A stretch of DNA of 64,000 nt, taken from assembly GCF_900403705.1 (NCBI RefSeq), contig NZ_OUNR01000012.1, positions 372,001 through 436,000 on the forward strand. Reading direction: 5' to 3'. The notes under the pieces were generated by a model, which was not told where the DNA came from, searched no databases, and saw only the letters and a list, made by a program, of their open reading frames with translations. This stretch comes from Nitrospira lenta (lineage in GTDB: Bacteria; Nitrospirota; Nitrospiria; Nitrospirales; Nitrospiraceae). Position numbers and translations under genes: made by a program. Positions 10,101 to 18,392 of the stretch are shown here, piece by piece; position 1 is the stretch's first letter; the number at the start of each line of letters is the position of its first letter.

Positions 10101-12107
10101 GCTTCGGAGGCCACAACGTTACGAGAGCCGTCAACGGCGCCGAGTTCCGCGGAGCTCGCGGCGAATCCCTCATCGGCACAGATGCCTCCGGCTGAAGATG
10201 GGCCGCTGTCGCAGTGGAAGACCGGTGAAGTGGCCGTTCAAACTCATCGTCCTTCGGCCAAGAAACGAAAACATTCGATCGAGCCGGCCTCTGAAGTTCC
10301 GGCCGTCATACTACCGCTTGACGATTTGCCGGCAGCTCCTGCTGATTCGGTATCCCAGGCGGATTCGATGGTCATCGAGGCAATCGAGACAGTGGTGCCG
10401 ACTCCTCCGACTGTTCAGGATAAAGAAGAGTGGATTCGAACCGGCGAGGCCATTCGGTTCATCGATCCGGTTGTAGCCGAGCCTGTCCATCTGATGCCGC
10501 AGGCCTCTCCTGTGCCAGATGACGAAAGCCCGGCAGCCTCCGCACCGTCGGCGGCCGCGTCGGCCGTCGATGTGCTCTTTCAGTCATCGGGGCGTCATAC
10601 GCGAATCCAGACGGCTGAGCGAACGGTTGCTCCCAAACCACGTCCTCGGTTGAGCGCGAAGCTGGCACGCGTCCGTATTGGGTTGTCGGTGCTCATAGGT
10701 TCCTGCTTCTCGACGACGCGTGCACTCGTGGCGTCGATTGTGGGGCTGGGGGTGTTGTCCGTGGCGATTGTGGCAATGGCCATTGGGGCAGTGGGTTTGA
10801 CCTGGCTGGTGATGGAAGAAAAGCCGAGCCCGGCATTTCAAAGTCTGACGACGCCCCCGCAACGTGTCATGACGGACTCCGGAAAAAACGGATATCTGCT
10901 CTTGCTCGGATTTGAGGCAGGGGCGACGGCGGATCCGGTTCAGGCTGGGTACGAACGAAAATCTGACGCCAAGGATGGAGGGATGGCCGCGGTCTGCTAT
11001 GGTGAAAATGAGGGCGTGACCGGAGCCAATCAGAAGAACGCGTCGGCGAGCGTGGCGCAGGATTGGTATCGGTCGGCGGATCCGGCTGGGCAGTTCAAGG
11101 TCCGAGCGGACAGCCTGAAAGACTGGACGAGCCAGGCGAATGTGTCCCTCGGCCGGTATCGGCAATGGCTCAAGATGCCGTTCGAGGATTGGGGGTATGG
11201 GCAGGCGGTGACGCCACCCTGTGCGGCGATTCTCTTCGCACATCGGCTGCATGTGGCGGAAGGGTTTAGTCAAGGGGCAAATCCTGACGCCGGAGTTGAA
11301 CGGCTGGAGGGGGATATGGAAGCTTGGCGGACCACGCTGAGCCAGGCGAAGACCCTTCCCGTCAAGGTGATGGCTCTACAAGCGATCAACGATGATATTG
11401 CGGTTGCCTCAGGACTGCTGGGCAAGCCGGACTTCGATGGGAAGACGCTTCCGCAGATCACCAAGATGCTTCGTCCGCTCGATCCGGTTGAGTCGTCGAT
11501 GCGGTGGCCGATGCAAAGTCAGTTGGTCTTGGCGGCCAAATCGTACGAGTCGCAACTCGATACTGACCGGAGTGAGGACGTGCCGCTCCATGTCAGCGTG
11601 GCCAGCATGCTGCCGTTGCCGAAACAACGGCGATTCAACGACTACGCTGAATACTACGAATCGTCCTATAAAGCTGCCGGAGAAGGCCGGTATGGCGCCA
11701 TGCCAAAGCGCTCCGCGTATATCAAGCATCCGGCGACCGGTGTCATGGACTATGTGACCAATCCGATAGAAAATATTATCGGTATCGATCCGCTTCCGGC
11801 CTGGGATCATTACAATGGTCTGGTCATCGATACCGATGCGCATCTCCGTCTGGCGAGTCTGCAAGCTTGGTTGCGGCGGGGTCCGCAGGACGCCGATCTC
11901 CTCGCGCGGATCGCCAAAGCCGGTCAGCGCTTCTATGATCCCTATACGGGCCTCCCGATGTTGGTCAATCTCAAGCGAGGGGTCATGTATAGCGTGGGAC
12001 ACGATGGCAAGGACCAAGATGCGGACCCGCAGCAGGACGTCGTCGTCTCTATTCCTTCCAACCAGCCTGCGGTTGCAAGTGCCAAAACCGCTCCGAAGTC
12101 GAAGTAA
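7116..12107 (+). CDS. Giant TPR / low-complexity / transmembrane protein
   Basis: A 1663-residue protein starting with GTG. Residues ~25-145 are TPR-like helices (MNAGKYGRSSAALKELLALD and following). Residues ~200-1150 are a long, acidic, Pro/Ser/Glu/Val/Ala-rich disordered region that holds degenerate repeats of the type MPWEQAQES (see 7801, 8305, 8665, 9433). One strong membrane segment follows at ~1201-1232. The C-terminal ~430 residues form a folded, presumably periplasmic domain with no family I recognise, ending with a 'YDPYTGLPM...YSVGHDGKDQDADP' type block that resembles closing motifs of some surface proteins. Predicted topology: cytoplasmic TPR and linker, periplasmic C-terminus. 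It stands alone; no operon partner is evident. Confidence 0.8.
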   Translation: MRADKKIPLKADKKVPSRSHKRGVIGYSKKSALLEDAITQMNAGKYGRSSAALKELLALDPANMEARRLFATLHLRLGSLLPARQAFESLANEALERQDYWLAESLLREYLAAGPRCVPFIEKLGSVYQEKGDALAASEEFAKAIDILIEDPDPDRPALPTELYAKIRELAPASPPAFRLASHFDAQTGELIARVAIAPSLTQDDALAPPMAVESSESAAPSPSTLLADPVSGVMPWDDVSADTSVLSAQSVQPDISDQFASSTVGPLESTAELPAASEAVPLAEEISAPEGASFDRVPVESSLSLSLPISSSESSSPIALQDAAPTSLSPMHEETVGAVRVSPDVEWGVASLPIPQDFVPTSSNEMTHVAEAVQSSQSDVSATVSSPISDTLAASLPCEQVQEATVASPQPDRESLSADFQSAESIVSGAQEDSPIKVMSSDESGGAQEEESSVLAGMGTTLSLATTEEYSPDVAWSAPDMAATEPASSYSPAPEPAQTISDLEEQRSDGLAESVPLPMPWEQAQESPIRVEEFTQEPIVLPEATPDSLLIQRQEVSPPDVSDQISAEAIAPSPELGSLASHDTLSAPTGDVPFSPESLAAPEPSPKIGEFSWASIFNSAWTFGSSSPAPHDSLHYSSPGEPSEFAAPAISQEAVDRPILYEEQTPAISLEVMSESVPMSASDVEPVISRMPEEQAHHASVTIPFADSAPSAPDEVLEECRVVPVELPENVVVPEEPAVAPVYTDERTDAVVSVEISESVSASVSLAEPAVSPISWDQVQDTPAPISSADIAMDSGDPLGEPPAMPVAPIDILDAAVAHDVPQVLAPVEAPAVSLDVRIEESRSLEAVPVESAEPAFRFKDSIRAEEGTPAIGEELQAHHPTVSAIPPADVPSAVSSVLADDHALVHSEEFRIVSQVEPASVAQESIELDAPVLSAAPALAPSLSSESVPPVLPQELLPVLQTLVDQLSVVTNTIPATSAESRSSERASESQEGASEATTLREPSTAPSSAELAANPSSAQMPPAEDGPLSQWKTGEVAVQTHRPSAKKRKHSIEPASEVPAVILPLDDLPAAPADSVSQADSMVIEAIETVVPTPPTVQDKEEWIRTGEAIRFIDPVVAEPVHLMPQASPVPDDESPAASAPSAAASAVDVLFQSSGRHTRIQTAERTVAPKPRPRLSAKLARVRIGLSVLIGSCFSTTRALVASIVGLGVLSVAIVAMAIGAVGLTWLVMEEKPSPAFQSLTTPPQRVMTDSGKNGYLLLLGFEAGATADPVQAGYERKSDAKDGGMAAVCYGENEGVTGANQKNASASVAQDWYRSADPAGQFKVRADSLKDWTSQANVSLGRYRQWLKMPFEDWGYGQAVTPPCAAILFAHRLHVAEGFSQGANPDAGVERLEGDMEAWRTTLSQAKTLPVKVMALQAINDDIAVASGLLGKPDFDGKTLPQITKMLRPLDPVESSMRWPMQSQLVLAAKSYESQLDTDRSEDVPLHVSVASMLPLPKQRRFNDYAEYYESSYKAAGEGRYGAMPKRSAYIKHPATGVMDYVTNPIENIIGIDPLPAWDHYNGLVIDTDAHLRLASLQAWLRRGPQDADLLARIAKAGQRFYDPYTGLPMLVNLKRGVMYSVGHDGKDQDADPQQDVVVSIPSNQPAVASAKTAPKSK

Positions 12108-12334
12108 CCTCACGGTTTCAGGTCTTACCGCACAGTCGAGATTCTGCTGGCTACCGCGGTTATGTCCCCCATCGGTGTCAACCCACGGCTCCTCAAGACG
12201 TTTATATCAGGAGGCGGCTCTTTCGAACCGGGAGTCGCATGGAATGCACGCCTTGACCTGGAGAGCCGATCTCATGACAATCAGTTGTACGGCGCAGGAT
12301 CGTGTTCCGTCAGCATCGAGGTGAGGAGCTGCGA

Positions 12335-12946
12335 ATGGCACTCGCTCGCCGCCTGACACCGGCCCACAGCGGTCAATGTTATCTCGGTGGGAGGATCTCG
12401 ACTCTGGAGGAGACACGGGCGCTTGATCGATTTTTAGCCGGGGTCGAACGCCGCGCGTTTCGGATGGCACAGATCGCCACGGGACACGATGACGAAGCGC
12501 TCGATCTTGTGCAGGAGGCCATGCTCAAACTGGTCGAGCGGTATGGTACGCGCGACGAAGCCGAATGGGGGCCGTTGTTTCATCGGATTTTACAATCCAA
12601 GATTCGCGATTGGTATCGGCGGACAAAAGTTCGGTCCCGCTGGCATCTTTGGCTGGGCCGTGATGAGGACAGCGAGGAGGCCGGCGATCCATTGGACGCG
12701 ATCGCTGATACGACGACTCCGGCGGCAGACCACCAACTAAAGGTCAAAGAGGCTTCGTCGGCGCTCGATGCGGCCTTGCGAACGCTGCCTCTCCGACAGC
12801 AGCAAGCGTTCTTACTGCGGGCCTGGGAAGAACTCGATGTGGCGCAAACGGCGGCGGCGATGGGTTGTTCCGAAGGGAGTGTGAAGACGCACTATTTTCG
12901 CGCCATTCACACGCTTCGAGCACAATTAGGACAGCATTGGCCATGA
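12335..12946 (+). CDS. RNA polymerase sigma factor, ECF type
   Basis: A 203-residue sigma-70-family protein. Region 2 (ALDLVQEAMLKLVERYG, FHRILQSKIRDWYRR) is followed by a Glu/Asp-rich linker and region 4 (LPLRQQQAFLLRAWEELDVA, MGCSEGSVKTHYFRA helix-turn-helix). The ATG at 12335 is chosen because it follows a strong GAGGTGAGGAG ribosome binding site; an upstream in-frame ATG at 12302 lacks one. Its stop overlaps the next gene by four bases. The set sigma factor + DUF3619 + DUF3106 occurs together in other bacteria, which suggests that the following membrane and periplasmic proteins control or serve this sigma factor. Confidence 0.9.
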   Translation: MALARRLTPAHSGQCYLGGRISTLEETRALDRFLAGVERRAFRMAQIATGHDDEALDLVQEAMLKLVERYGTRDEAEWGPLFHRILQSKIRDWYRRTKVRSRWHLWLGRDEDSEEAGDPLDAIADTTTPAADHQLKVKEASSALDAALRTLPLRQQQAFLLRAWEELDVAQTAAAMGCSEGSVKTHYFRAIHTLRAQLGQHWP

Positions 12947-13296
12947 GTCAGGATCTGCAGCACAGCGACCATGAGTTTGTCGGCCAGGCCAAGGGCGTAT
13001 TGGATCGCGCCCTCGGCGAGGTGGATCATGCGACGGCCCTCCGACTGCAGCAGGGACGGCTAGCCGCGTTGGATGCGCGCGCGCGCCGGTCTTCCTGGCG
13101 TATCTGGGCTTCCGGCCTGGCCGTCGCCTCGTTCGCGGCGCTGGCCCTGCTGCTCTGGACGCAACCGGCGGCGCCTCCTCAGCATGCGGCCGTACCATTG
13201 GATGATTTCGAGCTCGTCACCTCTGTCGAGAATGTCGAGCTAGCCGAAGATCTCGAGTTTTTCCATTGGCTGGCCGACGATGACCAGACAGGGTAG
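12943..13296 (+). CDS. DUF3619-like inner membrane protein, possible anti-sigma factor
   Basis: A 117-residue protein. It has a helical N-terminus (GQAKGVLDRALGEVDHATA), one membrane span (about residues 53-70, WASGLAVASFAALALLLW) and an acidic periplasmic tail that ends in EFFHWLADDD-type sequence. This matches the DUF3619 layout. Its ATG overlaps the sigma factor stop (ATGA). Position and topology fit a membrane-bound regulator of the sigma factor, but anti-sigma activity is inferred. Confidence 0.7.
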   Translation: MSQDLQHSDHEFVGQAKGVLDRALGEVDHATALRLQQGRLAALDARARRSSWRIWASGLAVASFAALALLLWTQPAAPPQHAAVPLDDFELVTSVENVELAEDLEFFHWLADDDQTG

Positions 13297-13618
13297 CAGG
13301 CATGCGGGCCTTGGTTGGTGGATGTGCTGCGCGCTGCTGTGGATGGCGGTATCGGCGGCTGCCGCGCCGCCTGAGGTCATGCCAGTGCCGGATGCGGACT
13401 TCCTGGAATTTTTAGGGAACTGGCACACGGGCGATGGCCGATGGGTGGATCCGTTTCATGCCGCTGATTTATCCAGTGCCGAGGCGGTGACTTCGCCAAA
13501 GGGCCAGCGACCTGGGCCGACGCAAGACATGCCGCGAACGAATCGACGGGAAACCCGTGAAGGGGCCGATCAGCACAATGCTCGTCCAATCGATGCCATG
13601 CAAGAGATGAAGCGATGA
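13280..13618 (+). CDS. Hypothetical exported protein of the sigma operon
   Basis: A 112-residue protein with a signal peptide (about residues 10-29, WWMCCALLWMAVSAAAA), then a segment DADFLEFLGNWHTGDGRW, and a disordered Arg/Pro/Gln-rich tail. I do not recognise the family, although the LEFLGNW segment is common in small proteins encoded between sigma factor and DUF3106 genes. It overlaps both neighbours (17 bp with the gene before, 4 bp with the gene after), so it belongs to the operon. Confidence 0.65.
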   Translation: MTRQGSRHAGLGWWMCCALLWMAVSAAAAPPEVMPVPDADFLEFLGNWHTGDGRWVDPFHAADLSSAEAVTSPKGQRPGPTQDMPRTNRRETREGADQHNARPIDAMQEMKR

Positions 13619-14145
13619 TAGGACTGGTCCTCAATATTATGCTGTTGTTTGGCTGGAGCCTTGCGTCCTGGGCCCAGGCTGAAGTCCAAGGCGTGCCGTG
13701 GAGCCAACTGAATCAGCAGGAGCAACAGCTGTTGCAGAAATTCAATCAGGACTGGGATCAGTTGCCGGTGGATCGTCAGGAACGCTTGCGCAACGGCGCG
13801 CGGCAGTGGGCGGACATGAATCCCGAAGAGCGGACCGAGGCACGGCAGCGGTTCCAGGAGTGGCGGCAGATGTCCCCGGACGATCAACAGCGATTGCGAG
13901 AACGGTTCCAGCGATTTCGTGAGTTGCCGCCGGAAAAGCGCGAGGCGATTCGCAACGCGCGCCAGTGGTTTCGGTCGTTGCCGCCTGAGGAGCGCCAGGA
14001 CATGCGCCAGCGCTGGAAGAATATGACGCCCGATGAACGGCGCGCGCTTCGCCGACAGTTCAAAAAGAACTTCGGGGCCGACGGGTCTGCTCCACCCTCA
14101 AATCAATTTCCGCACCGCGACCGGCCATTCCGTCCTAATCGCTAA
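13615..14145 (+). CDS. DUF3106 periplasmic protein
   Basis: A 176-residue protein with a signal peptide ending near ASWAQA (residue ~22). The rest is a series of short degenerate helical repeats of the type 'W..L...ERQ.L...' (LPVDRQERLRNGARQW, MNPEERTEARQRFQEW, MSPDDQQRLRERFQRF, LPPEKREAIRNARQWF, LPPEERQDMRQRWKNM). This pattern defines DUF3106. It is strongly basic and Gln/Arg-rich, resembling CpxP/Spy-like periplasmic helical proteins in character. Last gene of the sigma operon. Confidence 0.85.
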   Translation: MIGLVLNIMLLFGWSLASWAQAEVQGVPWSQLNQQEQQLLQKFNQDWDQLPVDRQERLRNGARQWADMNPEERTEARQRFQEWRQMSPDDQQRLRERFQRFRELPPEKREAIRNARQWFRSLPPEERQDMRQRWKNMTPDERRALRRQFKKNFGADGSAPPSNQFPHRDRPFRPNR

Positions 14146-14258
14146 GCGATTTCTGATGTGTGCTTGACAGTGTCGCACGCATTCCACAGAATCACTCAGC
14201 GGTGAGTCTTGTCTCTGGAGCATGTCCAGACTGCGCGTCTATTTCAGGAGATCAATCG

Positions 14259-14942
14259 ATGAAAAGCGAAATTCTTTATCCGGGGGCGTTCCCGATGGTG
14301 CGTGTCGAGTTGGCGGCCGGGGAGCACATCAAAGCCGAATCGGGCGCGATGGTGGGTTCTTCGCCGACCGTGGACGTCGAAAGTAAGATGGAGGGCGGCT
14401 TTCTTGGGGCGCTCTCGCGCAAGCTGTTGACGGGGGAAAAGTTCTTTTTCCAGACCTTGCGGGCCAGCCGCGGGCCGGGCGAGGTCTTGCTGGCGCCGAC
14501 GGTGCCGGGCGAAGTCGTCATTCTGGAGCTCGACGGTGTGAACGAATACATGGTGCAGAAAGATGGGTTCCTGGCGGGCGCCGAGGGCATCAACATCGAA
14601 AGCAAAATGCAGAGTTTGAGCCGCGGACTTCTGGGCGGCGAAGGATTTTTCATTTTGAAGATTGGCGGCAAGGGAATGCTGGCGATGAATAGCTTCGGCG
14701 CTATTCATAAGATCGAACTCAGGCCGGATCAGGAATACATCGTGGACAACAGCCATCTCGTAGCCTGGTCCGCGACGACCTCGTACAACATCGAGAAAGC
14801 CGCGTCCGGTTGGGTTGCCAGCTTCACGTCCGGCGAAGGGCTGGTATGCCGTTTCCGTGGACCGGGGATCGTCTATATCCAGAGCCGGAACCCGGGCGGC
14901 TTTGGGTCTTGGATCAGGCAATTCATCCCGGTGTCGGAATAA
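14259..14942 (+). CDS. AIM24 / TIGR00266 family protein
   Basis: A 227-residue beta-rich protein. Landmarks are LAAGEHIKAESGAMVGSSP at the N-terminus, GGFLGALSRKLLTGEKFFFQ, a second half with the same pattern (SRGLLGGEGFFILKIGGKG), and VYIQSRNPGGFGSWI at the C-terminus. These match the AIM24 fold; bacterial members have no firm function. The ATG at 14259 follows TTCAGGAGAT; the frame stays open further upstream without a better site. No signal peptide. Confidence 0.88.
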   Translation: MKSEILYPGAFPMVRVELAAGEHIKAESGAMVGSSPTVDVESKMEGGFLGALSRKLLTGEKFFFQTLRASRGPGEVLLAPTVPGEVVILELDGVNEYMVQKDGFLAGAEGINIESKMQSLSRGLLGGEGFFILKIGGKGMLAMNSFGAIHKIELRPDQEYIVDNSHLVAWSATTSYNIEKAASGWVASFTSGEGLVCRFRGPGIVYIQSRNPGGFGSWIRQFIPVSE

Positions 14943-15143
14943 CCGGCGGCTGACAATGGCAACTATCTCACCCGCCAGACTCCCGCGCTGTATTCTCGGC
15001 TTGATCCAATCCTCAACGGACTCCATATGAGGAACGAGCTGTCTTGGCAGTTTGGAACGGGCGGGTGGAAACAGTCACGCCTCCGGTTGCTGTTCGCTTG
15101 CGGCCTCGTTCGAGACCATTTCGAGCAGCCGGATAACCTCTAA

Positions 15144-16289
15144 ATGGCCACTACGTTTTCTCCCAACGCCCTCTGTTTCGGTGAGGAGTTCCCCGCCAGC
15201 GGTGCCCCCTGTCTTGTCCAAATTGAAGGCGATGGGCTCACGATTACCCATGAGCTGACAGAACCGGCTGCTCCATCTGAGCGAGTCCTGTTTACGGGGC
15301 TGACGGTGTCTGCCGGTGGGCTGGATCATGATCATCTCGTCTTGAAATGGGGGGAGGGTGGGCAGGCGCGCACGCTATACCTCAAACATCCCGACCTCAT
15401 TCGAGCCTTTCGTGAAGCGGCGCCGGACCACTTGAGTCAGCCGTTCGAGCAGGCCGCGGAGCGAGTGCGGCAGGTCCGCCACCGGCATCGCGTCATGTGG
15501 GCTTCTGTCGGCGGGTCTATCCTGGCCGTAGTGGTGGGGCTTTGGTTCGGAGCCGATCTGCTGGTGGAGATGGCGGTCAGTCGGATTCCAGTCGAGTGGG
15601 AGCAGAAGCTCGGCGAAGCCGCCTACAAGGATTTTCTCAGTCATCAGGACGTGATGAAAGAGGGCCCTGCCGTCAAGGCTGTCGAGGAGATGACGCAGCG
15701 CTTGGCGGAGCAGATTCCGGACAATCCCTATAAGTTTCAGGTGACCGTGGTGAAGAGCGATGTCGTCAATGCGTTTGCGCTGCCGGGCGGCTACGTGGTC
15801 GTCTTTACTGGGTTGATGAAGAAAGCGGACAGCGGAGAGGAAGTAGCGGGCGTGTTGGGGCATGAGCTCAACCACGTGTTGCAGCGCCACGGGATGGAGC
15901 GGATTGTGAAAAGCTTGGGCGTGATGACGGTGGTCGCGATCATTGTCGGCGACCAGCAGGGGCTCATCGGATTGATGCGCCAAGTCGGTGTCGAATTGCT
16001 GACGCTGAAGTTCGACCGCGCGCAGGAAATGGAAGCCGATCTCACCGGGTTGCAGTTGGTGTATCGCGCGAAGATCGATCCTCGCGGCATGATTACGTTC
16101 TTTGAGAAGCTTTCGGAGAAGGACGAGGGCCGTATCGAGTGGTTCTCGACGCATCCGATGAGCCGCGCGCGGGCGGACCGATTGCAAGCCGAGCTCGCCG
16201 CGTTACCGAAGCGGACGTCGGAGCCCTTCACCTTTGAGTGGAAAACCGTGCAGGATGCGCTCGGAGGTTCACCCGTTGCGATTCCGTGA
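15144..16289 (+). CDS. M48 family membrane metallopeptidase
   Basis: A 381-residue protein. Residues 1-110 are a beta-rich N-terminal region (DUF7092-like, LYLKHPDLIRAF). One membrane span follows at about 119-136 (ASVGGSILAVVVGLWFGADL). The peptidase domain carries the zinc motif HELNH (LGHELNHVLQRHG, about residue 238), the downstream Glu ligand in QEMEADLTGLQ, and WFSTHPMSRARADRL near the end. M48 enzymes of this layout act at the membrane or in the periplasm on misfolded or outer-membrane proteins. It stands alone and has only a weak ribosome binding site. Confidence 0.88.
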   Translation: MATTFSPNALCFGEEFPASGAPCLVQIEGDGLTITHELTEPAAPSERVLFTGLTVSAGGLDHDHLVLKWGEGGQARTLYLKHPDLIRAFREAAPDHLSQPFEQAAERVRQVRHRHRVMWASVGGSILAVVVGLWFGADLLVEMAVSRIPVEWEQKLGEAAYKDFLSHQDVMKEGPAVKAVEEMTQRLAEQIPDNPYKFQVTVVKSDVVNAFALPGGYVVVFTGLMKKADSGEEVAGVLGHELNHVLQRHGMERIVKSLGVMTVVAIIVGDQQGLIGLMRQVGVELLTLKFDRAQEMEADLTGLQLVYRAKIDPRGMITFFEKLSEKDEGRIEWFSTHPMSRARADRLQAELAALPKRTSEPFTFEWKTVQDALGGSPVAIP

Positions 16290-16301
16290 AGCGTCGAATT
16301 A

Positions 16302-16330
16302 TTGACAATTTGCAAGGTGAATTCTATATT
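16302..16330 (+). promoter_or_regulatory. Sigma-70 promoter for the TRL-like lipoprotein
   Basis: A consensus TTGACA (16302-16307) lies 17 bases from TATATT (16325-16330). It is about 90 bases before the start of the lipoprotein gene at 16419. Confidence 0.75.
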
Positions 16331-16418
16331 CTTGCTCGGTTCCTAGGTGAACTTGCCGAGTGTGGCATAGGGTGCATACGGTATCGTCTGGTTCTTAACT
16401 CAATCTAAGGGGGATTTC

Positions 16419-16760
16419 ATGAAAAGAGTATTGATGTCGCTGAGCGTAGTGGTATTCGCAGGGATGTTGTCGGCTTGTGCCGGAGTGGGCGGCTACACGC
16501 AGCCTGCGGGGATGACGCCAACGGCGTGGATATTTATGGAAACAACGTCCGGTGGAATCTTGCATGACAACGGTGCAACTCCGACGAAGGTTGGCAAAGC
16601 CTGCGGGACGAGCATCATGGGAATCGTTGCAACTGGCGATACCTCTGTCGAGGCGGCGATGAATCAAGGGGGCATCAAGAAGGCGGTCTATACCGAACAG
16701 TATATCAAGAGTATCATGGGATTCTTCGTTGAAGTCTGCACCGTCGTCAAGGGGAACTAA
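16419..16760 (+). CDS. TRL-like small lipoprotein
   Basis: A 113-residue lipoprotein. The signal peptide ends in the lipobox LSAC (Cys at 20). The mature part has the TRL-like pattern: a Gly/Thr-rich strand, KVGKACGTSIMGIVATGDTS (small-residue SxxGxxxxGDxS block), then EAAMNQGGIKKAVYTEQ and a final strand. Function is unknown; the family is typical of Gram-negative envelopes. It follows a strong promoter and precedes a strong terminator, so it is a single-gene transcript and likely well expressed. Confidence 0.85.
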   Translation: MKRVLMSLSVVVFAGMLSACAGVGGYTQPAGMTPTAWIFMETTSGGILHDNGATPTKVGKACGTSIMGIVATGDTSVEAAMNQGGIKKAVYTEQYIKSIMGFFVEVCTVVKGN

Positions 16761-16798
16761 TCGGGCGCAAGTCCGGTCATGAGGGCAAGGGCCTCGAA

Positions 16799-16833
16799 GC
16801 GTGGGTGGCGGGTTGCCATCCACGCTTTTTTTT
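16799..16833 (+). terminator. Rho-independent terminator
   Basis: An 11-base stem (GCGTGGGTGGC / GCCATCCACGC, one G-T pair) with a five-base loop is followed by eight T residues. It closes the lipoprotein transcript. Confidence 0.9.
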
Positions 16834-16945
16834 ACCTTCTGTCCTGGCTCCATCTGGTTGACGCGAGAGGAATGGCTGTGCGTAGGCTGTGTGCAGATGG
16901 TTCGCTTGTGCCGGAGAGAGAGCCTGAAACCCGCATGGTGTATGG

Positions 16946-17617
16946 ATGAAATTGTCGATTCATAGAATGCCGGCGCTGTTCAGGGTCATCCTCGCGGGAG
17001 GAGTGATCGGGGGCCTGTCTTTGCTGGGCGGCGTGGTAGAGCTCTCACGAGTGTGGGCGGCAGAGTCCGCTGATGTGTATGTGAGTGTGTTTCTGGCGGG
17101 TGGATTTCCTGACATTCACGGAATGACTCTGGCGGGGCAAAATGTGAGTGTCGTGAATGCCAGAAATCAAGTCGGGGGAGGCGCCAGAGTCGGGCTGTTT
17201 CCGCAATTTACCGAGCGCATAGTTGGAATCGAGTTGGAATATTTCGGGACGACGGGAAAGTTATCGGCCTCCAATAGCAGCGGCGCCGAAGGCGGAGCGC
17301 ATTTGACCGTGCTGAATAGCATGGTCAATCTCATCGTCCGGCGGCCAACGGGGGCTGTACGGCCTTACGGAGGAGTGGGAATAGGATATTCAGGAGGAGT
17401 GCTCCATCGGGCAGATTTCCCCGGACGCGCCAATCGGGACATTGATTCGACTCCGGGGTTTGCCTATCAGTTTTTGGCGGGGGTTCAGTGGGATGTCAGC
17501 GCCAGAACGTTTCTATTTGTCGAATACAAACATCTAGTGACGGGGTTCCATTGGAAAGGAGTGGCCCTCGACTACCAAACCAACTACGCCGTTGGAGGAA
17601 TTGGCTGGAGCTTCTAG
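16946..17617 (+). CDS. Outer-membrane beta-barrel protein
   Basis: A 223-residue exported protein. The signal peptide covers about residues 1-38 (VWAAES at the cleavage region). Alternating hydrophobic strands follow, with an aromatic C-terminus (GGIGWSF) as expected for Bam-inserted barrels. Recognisable segments are VRPYGGVGIGY, FAYQFLAGVQWDV and LFVEYKH. The same segments occur in the protein at 36315-37019, so the two are paralogues of one OmpW/OmpA-barrel-like family. Length suggests 8 strands. Ligand unknown. Confidence 0.8.
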   Translation: MKLSIHRMPALFRVILAGGVIGGLSLLGGVVELSRVWAAESADVYVSVFLAGGFPDIHGMTLAGQNVSVVNARNQVGGGARVGLFPQFTERIVGIELEYFGTTGKLSASNSSGAEGGAHLTVLNSMVNLIVRRPTGAVRPYGGVGIGYSGGVLHRADFPGRANRDIDSTPGFAYQFLAGVQWDVSARTFLFVEYKHLVTGFHWKGVALDYQTNYAVGGIGWSF

Positions 17618-17781
17618 CCCTGAGCCGCCGTGTGATCCCATCGACAAGAAAATTCTACGATCAGTTGGTCGTGCTGCCGCCATACGCGGAGTGGATTGCT
17701 TTGTGCAGAACAGAGGGGCCGCTTTGCAGGCGATCGGGTCTATCAATGGTTTTCAGCGGCCGGTCGGTGAATCGATTTTTT

Positions 17782-17811
17782 TTGAGACATCTATTTCCGG
17801 TTGGATTATAT
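17782..17811 (+). promoter_or_regulatory. Probable promoter for the DUF3015 gene
   Basis: TTGAGA (17782-17787) is 18 bases from TTATAT (17806-17811), in an AT-rich stretch 58 bases before the ATG at 17869. Confidence 0.4.
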
Positions 17812-17868
17812 TTATACATATCTCCCGTAAGGTGGGAGCATGCACTCATTCACAAAGGAGGAGAACGT

Positions 17869-18381
17869 ATGCTGAAGAAATTGATTCTCGCATCATTGGC
17901 AGTGGCCTTCCTGGGAATGCAGGCGGGGCTGGCGATGGCGGCAAATCCAGATACGGGACCGGGTTGCGGCCTTGGAAAGCTTGCCTGGCAGAATTATCCT
18001 AACCAGAAGACGGTTGGCGTCCAAACGATGGAAGCGACCACGAACGGGTCGTTCGGCACCCAGACGTTTGGGATCAGCAGTGGAACATCCGGCTGTACCA
18101 ATGACGGCAAGTTCTGGGCGCAGGAGAAGGTTAACGTATTTGCGGCGCTGAACTTTGAAAATTTGGCACAAGATATGGCTCAGGGACAGGGGGAACATCT
18201 GGCGTCCTTGGCGACGCTGATGGGTATTCCGGCGGCGCAGCAGCCGGCGTTCTTCGCGATGACTCAGGAGAAGTATGCCTCCCTCGTTTCAGCAGGCGAG
18301 ACCTCTCCGATTGCACTCGTGAAGGCCTTGAATGACGCGGTGGCCACGCATCCGATGCTGGCTAAGGTTTCCGTCAACTAG
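17869..18381 (+). CDS. DUF3015 periplasmic protein
   Basis: A 170-residue protein with a clear signal peptide (MLKKLILASLAVAFLGMQAG, cleaved after AMA). The mature protein begins NPDTGPGCGLGKLAWQ and contains TMEATTNGSFGTQTFGISSG, SGC and a helical second half, matching DUF3015. The family is exported and of unknown function. The ATG is fixed by the strong ribosome binding site AAAGGAGGAG. It lies 11 bp upstream of the DUF4105 gene; such pairs are seen in other Gram-negatives, so they probably form one operon. Confidence 0.85.
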   Translation: MLKKLILASLAVAFLGMQAGLAMAANPDTGPGCGLGKLAWQNYPNQKTVGVQTMEATTNGSFGTQTFGISSGTSGCTNDGKFWAQEKVNVFAALNFENLAQDMAQGQGEHLASLATLMGIPAAQQPAFFAMTQEKYASLVSAGETSPIALVKALNDAVATHPMLAKVSVN

Positions 18382-18392
18382 TTGTTGTCTCC

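Noticed and set aside
15375-16187. 270-codon open frame on the minus strand
   Set aside because: It lies fully opposite the M48 peptidase, which has clear catalytic motifs. The minus frame has His/Arg-rich shadow composition and no motif.
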